64,000 nt of DNA, taken from the NCBI RefSeq assembly GCF_014205015.1, contig NZ_JACHMO010000001.1, forward strand, positions 4,464,001 to 4,528,000. Direction: 5' to 3'. Shown here piece after piece: positions 59,096 through 64,000 of the stretch (the first letter of the stretch is position 1; each line of letters starts with the position of its first letter). This stretch comes from Saccharothrix ecbatanensis. GTDB taxonomy: Bacteria > Actinomycetota > Actinomycetes > Mycobacteriales > Pseudonocardiaceae. Under the pieces are notes generated by a model. That model had not been told where the DNA came from, searched no databases, and saw nothing but the letters and a program-made list of their open reading frames with translations. The translations under genes and the position numbers were made by a program.

Positions 59096-59823
59096 ACTTC
59101 GACGTCCGCGTGGTGACCGTGGCCGGGTCACTCCCTTATGACGCACGGGAGTGGCGGGACGCGTTGGTGATCGTCCTCAGCGGCGTGCTCGACCTGGACG
59201 GCGAGCTGTTCCCGGAGGGGTCGGTGCTGGCGTTGGCCGGTTTGTCGCTGGAGGTCCTGCGCCGGCACGGCGGGCAGCCCGCCGTGCTGGTCGCGGTGAC
59301 GAGGTCAGCTCCCGACGAGCACGCCGCGGGCGAAGGCGACGAGCTCGGCGGGCGCGGTCTCGGGGGACCCGGTCCCGTAGGGCGGTCGGGGGTCGTACTC
59401 CAGGAAGAGCTGGGTGAACTCGGCCCGCTGGTCGCCCCAGATCAGGCCGGCCAGGGTGAGCGCCATGTCGATCCCGGCGGACACCCCGGCGGCGGTGACC
59501 ACGGACCCGTCGACCACCACCCGCTCGGTGCTGACGACCGCGCCGCGGGCGGCCAACTCGTGGCGCAACGCCCAGTGCGTGGTCGCCGGACGGCCGTCGA
59601 GGATGCCCGCCTGAGCCAGCAGCGTCGACCCCGTGCACACCGACGTGGTCCAGGTCGCGGTCGGGTGCACCTCGCGCAGCCACGCCGCGACCACGCCCTC
59701 CGCCAACACCTTCGCCCAGCCGCGGGCGCCGGGCACCACGATCACGTCGGCGCGGTCCAGCTCGGCGAACGTCGTCGTCGGCACGATCGTCAGCCCGGCG
59801 TCGGCCCGCACCGGCTCGCGTGA
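59092..59823 (+). CDS. Cupin-like small protein, C-terminus degraded or antisense-extended
   Basis: From GTG 59092, about 70 residues read as a small cupin-like protein: YDAREWRDALVIVLSGVLDLDGELFPEGSVLALAGLSLEVLRRHGGQPAVLVAVTRS. After about 59304 the frame has no stop and runs to 59823 entirely antisense to the DJ-1 gene, with shadow-like composition. Either the native stop was lost when the DJ-1 gene came to lie next to it, or the genes truly overlap. The recognisable part is 59092-59304. Coupled by GTGA to the sigma gene. Confidence 0.45.
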   Translation: MNFDVRVVTVAGSLPYDAREWRDALVIVLSGVLDLDGELFPEGSVLALAGLSLEVLRRHGGQPAVLVAVTRSAPDEHAAGEGDELGGRGLGGPGPVGRSGVVLQEELGELGPLVAPDQAGQGERHVDPGGHPGGGDHGPVDHHPLGADDRAAGGQLVAQRPVRGRRTAVEDARLSQQRRPRAHRRGPGRGRVHLAQPRRDHALRQHLRPAAGAGHHDHVGAVQLGERRRRHDRQPGVGPHRLA

Positions 59824-59931
59824 CTCGGCCACGAAGTGCGCGGTCACCTCCGGCTGCTGCCCCAGCACCTCGTACGGACCGATCAGGTCCAACGCGGTCA
59901 TGTCCGGGTAGAGCACAAATGCGATGTCCAT
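59305..59931 (-). CDS. DJ-1/PfpI-family protein (isonitrile-hydratase-like)
   Basis: A 208-aa protein from ATG 59931 with AAGGGGG upstream. Motifs: LYPDMTALDLIGPYEVLG, the nucleophile elbow TTSVCTGSTLLAQAGILDG (C99), ATTHWALRHEL and TAAGVSAGIDMAL. This set resembles isonitrile hydratase and GlxA-N-terminal proteins. It sits 13 bp downstream of a GlxA-type AraC regulator that shares the same N-terminal domain, so the two are probably one transcription unit. Confidence 0.88.
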   Translation of the reverse strand: MDIAFVLYPDMTALDLIGPYEVLGQQPEVTAHFVAESREPVRADAGLTIVPTTTFAELDRADVIVVPGARGWAKVLAEGVVAAWLREVHPTATWTTSVCTGSTLLAQAGILDGRPATTHWALRHELAARGAVVSTERVVVDGSVVTAAGVSAGIDMALTLAGLIWGDQRAEFTQLFLEYDPRPPYGTGSPETAPAELVAFARGVLVGS

Positions 59932-59944
59932 CCGATCCCCCTTC

Positions 59945-60913
59945 TCATGCCGCACCGGTGGTGCGGAACCTGTGGCGGTACCCGCCCGGCGTCACGCCGA
60001 GCACCCGCAGGAAGGCCCGGCGCAACGTCTCCGCCGAGCCGAAACCCGTGCGTCGGGCGACGACGTCCAGTCCTTCGTCGCCCGACTCCAACAACCCGGC
60101 CGCCGCCTCGACCCGGACCTGCTCGACGTACCGGGCGGGCGGCAGGCCGACCCGGCGCGGGAACACGCGGGCGAAGTGCCGCGGGCTCATCGCGGCGCGG
60201 CGGGCCATCTCCTCGACCGTCCAGCCGGAGGCCGGGTCGTCGGCGATCGCGTCGAGCACGGCCCGCAGCCCCGGTTCCCGCACCGGCTGCACCCGTGACC
60301 GCACGCTGAACTGCGACTGGCCGCCGGACCGTTGCAGGAACACCACCATCCAGCGGGCGACCAGCCGGGCCAGCGCGGCGTCGTGGTCGCGTTCCACCAG
60401 CGCCAGCGCGAGGTCGATGCCCGCGGTGACGCCGGCGGACGTGGCCACCCGCCCGTCCTGCACGAAGATCGCGTCCGGCACCACCCGCACCGACGGGTGC
60501 TCTTCGGCGAGCCGGTCGCAGTACGCCCAGTGCGTGGTCGCTCGGGCGCCGTCGAGCAGCCCGGCCTCGGCCAGCACGAACGCGCCCGTGCACACGCTCG
60601 CCACCCGCCGCGCGCTGTCCGCCACGCGCCGCACGTGGTGCAGCAGCTCGGTGTCACGCGCCGCCCCCGTGAACCCGAAACCGCCGACCACCAGGACCGT
60701 GTCCACCCCTCCGGACACGTCCCGCAGGTCCTCGGCCTCCATCCGCAGCCCACCGGACACCTCGAACCCGCCGCCGACCGCCGCCAGCCGCAACCGGTAC
60801 CCGTCCCCCTCGTCGCCGCGCGCCATGTTGGCCCCGGCGAACACGTCCACCGGGCCCGCGATGTCGGTCATCGTGGCCCCGGCGTACCCGACGACCAGCA
60901 CCTCTCGTTCCAC
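59945..60913 (-). CDS. GlxA-family AraC-type regulator (DJ-1 domain plus HTH)
   Basis: A 322-aa protein. Residues 1-190 form a DJ-1/PfpI domain with VCTGAFVLAEAGLLDGARATTHW; the rest is an AraC HTH pair (WTVEEMARRAAMSPRHFARVFPRRVGLPPARYVEQVRV and LDVVARRTGFGSAETLRRAFLRVLGVTPGGYR). GTG 60913 gives a 9-nt spacing to GGAGAGG; GTG 60922 is the alternative. It probably controls the adjacent DJ-1 gene. Confidence 0.88.
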   Translation of the reverse strand: MEREVLVVGYAGATMTDIAGPVDVFAGANMARGDEGDGYRLRLAAVGGGFEVSGGLRMEAEDLRDVSGGVDTVLVVGGFGFTGAARDTELLHHVRRVADSARRVASVCTGAFVLAEAGLLDGARATTHWAYCDRLAEEHPSVRVVPDAIFVQDGRVATSAGVTAGIDLALALVERDHDAALARLVARWMVVFLQRSGGQSQFSVRSRVQPVREPGLRAVLDAIADDPASGWTVEEMARRAAMSPRHFARVFPRRVGLPPARYVEQVRVEAAAGLLESGDEGLDVVARRTGFGSAETLRRAFLRVLGVTPGGYRHRFRTTGAA

Positions 60914-60991
60914 ACCGTCCACCCTCTCCGCCGACCGGGGTGGCGGCAACGACCTGCGACCCTCGATTCCTGCCACGCTACGGTCTGGTCC

Positions 60992-61744
60992 GTGCTGAGG
61001 ATCGAGATCGACGGCGAGCCGCCCACCATCGACCACTTCGCGCCCGGCCTGCTGGCGAACTACGGGCACTTCACCGCCATGCAGGTCCGCGACCGTCGGG
61101 CGAAGGGCCTCGACCTGCACCTGCGCCGGCTCGACCAGGCCAATCGCGAGCTGTACGGCAAGGAACTGCCCGGCGACCACGTCCGCGCCCTGATCTCCCA
61201 GGCGCTCGGCGACGACGTCCGTGACGCGACCGTGCGGGTCATCGTGTTCGGAGTGGACGAACCGTCGGTGATGGTGGTGGTGCGCACGCCCTACGGCTCC
61301 CCTGCGACGCCGCAACGCCTGATGTCCGTCGACTACACGCGCCCGCTGCCGCACGTGAAGCACATCGGCGGGTTCGGGCAGATCCACCACGGCAAGCTCG
61401 CCGAACGGGCCGGCTACGACGGCGCGCTGCTCACCGACGACGGTGTGGTGGTGGAGTCCGCGATCGCGAACATCGCGTTCCTGGACGACGCCGGCGACGT
61501 GGTGTGGCCACAGGCCGACTGGCTGCACGGCATCACCATGCAGCTGCTGGAACGGGGCCTGCCGACCCGGCGGGAAGTGGTGCGGCTGACGGACCTCGGC
61601 CGGTACCGGGGCGCGTTCGTGACCAACTCGATCGGCGTGGCCGCGGTGTCGCGGATCGACGACGTCGAGTTCACCGTGGACGGTCCGGCGCTCGCGCGGG
61701 TGCAGGCGATCTACGACGCGATCCCCGCCGACCCGTTCGATTGA
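60992..61744 (+). CDS. Class IV PLP aminotransferase (ADC lyase/BCAT-like)
   Basis: A 250-aa fold-type IV enzyme. Signatures: HLRRLDQANRELYG, the lysine region RPLPHVKHIGGFGQIHHGKLAERAGYDGALLTDDGVVVESAIANIAF (with the conserved ESAIANI) and a final FVTNSIGVAAVSRI. Activities in the family are branched-chain or D-amino-acid transamination and aminodeoxychorismate lyase. GTG 60992. Not obviously linked to the NRPS, which is about 29 kb away. Confidence 0.85.
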   Translation: MLRIEIDGEPPTIDHFAPGLLANYGHFTAMQVRDRRAKGLDLHLRRLDQANRELYGKELPGDHVRALISQALGDDVRDATVRVIVFGVDEPSVMVVVRTPYGSPATPQRLMSVDYTRPLPHVKHIGGFGQIHHGKLAERAGYDGALLTDDGVVVESAIANIAFLDDAGDVVWPQADWLHGITMQLLERGLPTRREVVRLTDLGRYRGAFVTNSIGVAAVSRIDDVEFTVDGPALARVQAIYDAIPADPFD

Positions 61745-61756
61745 GTAGATCCACCG

Positions 61757-62680
61757 ATGTCCGACGAGCGCGCCGCACGGGACCGTGTGCGGGTGATCGA
61801 TTTACGCGTCGTCGTCCAGATCGTGGTGGTGTGGCTCGTGATGGGGCTGTCCGCGATGGTCGTCGGCTGGCTGGTGCTGTTCGGGTTCTTCATCAAGAGC
61901 GCCGGACTGGTGGCGATCGGCATGATCGGCCCGTTCGCGGTGATCTTCCTGGTCGGGACGTTCACGCCCAAGGGGAGCCCGTTGACGCAGACCGCCGGGC
62001 GGCGCGTCGGCTGGGCGGCGCTGGTGACCTTGTTCGGTCTGGTCGGCGCGGTGTTCTACATGGCCGTGCTGGAGGCCAGCGAACCGGCGAAACCGCCGAC
62101 GTTGGTGGGGATCGTGGGCCTGGGGCTGCCGTTCGCGCTCGTTGCCGCCGTGCTGGCGCACGGACTGGTGGTGCGGCTGACCGCGGGCGTCGTAACCGTG
62201 GCCGCGGTGGCGTTCGGCATCTGGCTGCCCGGCACGATGCCGGCCGACGACGGGGCGTCCCGGATCGCGCACGCGAAGCTTCCCGGTGGGGTGCTGCTGA
62301 TCGCGACGCCAGAGGGCTACGACTTCCCCCGGCTGACCGTCGCCGACGGTCGCGCCACCCTGTCCTACAGCTCTCGCAGTGCCGACCAGCGGCTGGACTG
62401 GCACCCGCGCCTGAGCCTGGAGCCGGCGACCGGTGAGACCACCGACCTGGTGTACCAGCGGAACTACGACGACCACGTCTTCGTGCGGCGGATGGGCGAC
62501 GTGGACGTGACGGCCGTGGTGTCGGACGACGCGGACGTGGACGCCGCGCGCGAGTTCGTGCTCTCCGTCCGGCCCGCGACCGACGACGAGGTCAAGCGAC
62601 TGCTGCCACGGGCGCCCGGCCGGAACGACCGGAACGTGCTCGGCCGGTTCGCCGCCACGTGGACCCGACTCGCGGAGTAG
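61757..62680 (+). CDS. Hypothetical membrane protein
   Basis: A 307-aa protein. Five hydrophobic segments fall in residues about 15-155 (VVVQIVVVWLVMGLSAMVVGWLVLF, GLVAIGMIGPFAVIFLVGTF, and so on). A C-terminal extracytoplasmic domain of about 150 residues follows (ASRIAHAKLPGGVLLIATPEGYDFPRLTV...). No family recognised. Starts 12 bp after the aminotransferase, so possibly co-transcribed. Confidence 0.7.
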   Translation: MSDERAARDRVRVIDLRVVVQIVVVWLVMGLSAMVVGWLVLFGFFIKSAGLVAIGMIGPFAVIFLVGTFTPKGSPLTQTAGRRVGWAALVTLFGLVGAVFYMAVLEASEPAKPPTLVGIVGLGLPFALVAAVLAHGLVVRLTAGVVTVAAVAFGIWLPGTMPADDGASRIAHAKLPGGVLLIATPEGYDFPRLTVADGRATLSYSSRSADQRLDWHPRLSLEPATGETTDLVYQRNYDDHVFVRRMGDVDVTAVVSDDADVDAAREFVLSVRPATDDEVKRLLPRAPGRNDRNVLGRFAATWTRLAE

Positions 62681-62689
62681 GCCGGTTCT

Positions 62690-63154
62690 TCAGACGGCGG
62701 GCGGCCGGTCTTCATACGGCGTGGACAGCACGACCGTGGTCCTCGTCGACACGTTCGCCGCCTCGCGGATCTGCCTCAGCAGCTCCTCCAGGGCTGTCGG
62801 TGAGGCCACCCGGACGCGGACCAGGTACGAGGCGTCACCGGCGACCGAGTAGCAGGCCTCGATCTGCGGCAGGTGCTCCAGCCGTTTCGGGTAGTCGTCC
62901 GGGGCGGCCGGGTCGATCGGGGTCAGCGAGATGAACGCGGTCAGCGGGAGGCCGATCTCGTCGCCGTCCAGCCGCGCCGCGTAACCGCGGACCACGCCGC
63001 GCTGCTCCAGCCGCCGCACCCGTTGGTGCACGGCGGAGACGCTCAGCCCGACCCGTTCGGCGAGATCCGTGAAGCTGCACCGGCCGTCGGCGGCCAGTTC
63101 GCGCAGGATCGCCCGGTCGGTGGGCTCCAGGCTGGGGTTCGCCAGGTTCGTCAC
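62690..63154 (-). CDS. Lrp/AsnC-family transcriptional regulator
   Basis: A 154-aa protein. The N-terminal HTH is ILRELAADGRCSFTDLAERVGLSVSAVHQRVRRLEQRGVVRGY; the C-terminal RAM ligand domain includes LTAFISLTP and YSVAGDASYLVRVRV. GTG 63154 overlaps the stop of the M24 peptidase gene (GTGA), so it is coupled to it and may respond to released amino acids. Confidence 0.9.
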   Translation of the reverse strand: MTNLANPSLEPTDRAILRELAADGRCSFTDLAERVGLSVSAVHQRVRRLEQRGVVRGYAARLDGDEIGLPLTAFISLTPIDPAAPDDYPKRLEHLPQIEACYSVAGDASYLVRVRVASPTALEELLRQIREAANVSTRTTVVLSTPYEDRPPAV

Positions 63155-64000
63155 GCGGGCAGCACCACCAGTTCGTGTGGCTGGTTGTTGACGCTCTCCA
63201 CGCCGTCCGCGGTGGTGATCACGATGTCCTCGATGCGTGCGCCCCACCGGCCGGGGAGGTAGATGCCGGGTTCGACGCTGAACGCCATGCCCGGTTCCAG
63301 CGGCAGGTCGTTGCCGCCGACGATGTACGGCTCTTCGTGGACGTCCAGGCCGATGCCGTGGCCGGTGCGGTGGACGAAGTACTCGCCGAAACCGGCGTCG
63401 GCGATGATCTCGCGTGCGGCGGCGTCAACGGCCTCGCACGTGACACCCGGCCGGACCGCCTCGACCGCTTTACGCTGTGCCGCTTGGAGGATGGAGTAGG
63501 TCTCCCACACATCGGCGTCACGCGGCTCGCCGAGGACGTAGGTGCGGGTGGAGTCGGAGTTGTAGCCGTCGGCCAGCGGTCCACCGATGTCGACCACGAC
63601 CACGTCACCGGCCTCGATCACCCGGTCGGACACGTCGTGGTGCGGTGAAGCGCCGTTCGGTCCGGAGCCGACGATCACGAAATCGGCCGCCGTGTGGCCC
63701 TCGGCGACGATGGCGGCAGCGATGTCCGCGCCAACCTCGGCCTCCGTGCGACCGGGCCGCAGCCACTCCCCCATCCGAGCGTGGACCCGGTCGATGGCCG
63801 CGCCCGCCTTACGCAAGGCGGCAACCTCCGCGGCGTCCTTGCGCATCCGCAGCTCGCGGAGCACGGGCCCCGCCAACACTTGGTCCTCGCCGACAACGTC
63901 GCGCAAGCGGAGGGTGTGCAGGGCGGGCATCATGTCGGACACGGCCGTCCGGGTGCCCTTCAGCGCCTGTTTGACGAGTGCGTACGGGTCTTCCCCGTCA
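63151..64000 (-). CDS. M24-family aminopeptidase P / Xaa-Pro dipeptidase (partial, 5' end outside)
   Basis: The C-terminal 282 residues of a pita-bread metallopeptidase. The five metal ligands are visible in VVVDIGGPLADGYNSDSTRT (two Asp), FVHRTGHGIGLDVHEEPY (His), SVEPGIYLPG (Glu) and ARIEDIVIT (Glu). The frame is open to the window edge (DGEDPYALVKQALKGT), so the creatinase-like N-terminal domain lies beyond 64000. It should release N-terminal residues before proline. Confidence 0.9.
   Translation of the reverse strand, partial: DGEDPYALVKQALKGTRTAVSDMMPALHTLRLRDVVGEDQVLAGPVLRELRMRKDAAEVAALRKAGAAIDRVHARMGEWLRPGRTEAEVGADIAAAIVAEGHTAADFVIVGSGPNGASPHHDVSDRVIEAGDVVVVDIGGPLADGYNSDSTRTYVLGEPRDADVWETYSILQAAQRKAVEAVRPGVTCEAVDAAAREIIADAGFGEYFVHRTGHGIGLDVHEEPYIVGGNDLPLEPGMAFSVEPGIYLPGRWGARIEDIVITTADGVESVNNQPHELVVLPA

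Noticed and set aside
60992..61744. Class IV aminotransferase as a D-amino-acid supplier for the NRPS
   Set aside because: The NRPS has its own epimerases and the gene is about 29 kb away among unrelated genes.

Overview
This is a high-GC actinomycete chromosome segment with dense genes, many ATGA/GTGA stop-start overlaps and frequent GTG starts. The gene content fits the Pseudonocardiales (Saccharothrix, Lentzea, Actinosynnema and relatives): a DUF6292-type protein, a CGNR/ABATE regulator, a CmtR-type sensor and a SigE-family sigma factor. The genus is an inference. No rRNA, tRNA, CRISPR array or insertion sequence was seen.

Layout. 1-2353: small housekeeping or regulatory genes (VOC protein, MOSC protein, DUF1348 protein), and a CGNR regulator divergent from the DUF1348 gene across a perfect inverted-repeat operator. 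2734-31900: one co-directional biosynthetic operon. It holds a beta-lactamase-fold PBP-type thioesterase, two NRPSs (2567 and 6240 aa), an MFS exporter and an MbtH protein, and is closed by a strong hairpin at 31910-31940. 32049-34281: a ChrA transporter divergent from a CmtR-type sensor and a cation-efflux protein. 34293-38713: metallophosphoesterase, small helical protein, GT4 glycosyltransferase, DUF6292 protein, a broken intradiol dioxygenase and a YdcF-type membrane protein. 38771-43670: two copies of a dispersed intergenic repeat, flanking a DUF4032 kinase-like protein, a SigE-type sigma factor with an LCP protein, a P-loop kinase and a Gfo/Idh oxidoreductase. 43738-53711: DEAD-box helicase, carboxylesterase, PLP decarboxylase, hypothetical, P1 peptidase, DUF4865 and a CHAT-TPR protein. 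53821-58068: diguanylate cyclase, an array of four hexapeptide minigenes, and two MFS transporters. 58157-64000: ECF sigma factor, DJ-1/PfpI and GlxA-type genes, a class IV aminotransferase, a membrane protein, and an Lrp regulator with an M24 peptidase that runs off the window.

The NRPS reads A-T / C-(gutted A)-T-E / C-A-T // C-A-T-E / C-A-T / C-A-T-E / C-A-T / C-A-T-E. Epimerases lie in modules 2, 4, 6 and 8, and the type of every C domain agrees, so the predicted octapeptide alternates L and D strictly. It has no starter C domain and no terminal TE. It ends in an E domain, and a SurE-like PBP-type TE heads the operon, so head-to-tail cyclisation of a D,L-octapeptide is the natural reading. 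Four A domains share one pocket code (DALLVGAVVK) and three consecutive ones share an acidic code (DTEDMG[F/Y]VDK), which suggests an amphipathic ring. Module 2 has lost its adenylation core and the A10 lysine, so its T domain must be loaded by another A domain or be skipped.

The second unusual system is at 55267-55513. Four separate minigenes, each with its own Shine-Dalgarno sequence, encode the identical hexapeptide MRDKIW and use GTG or ATG starts in different frames, downstream of a perfect palindrome. I know of no described system matching this.
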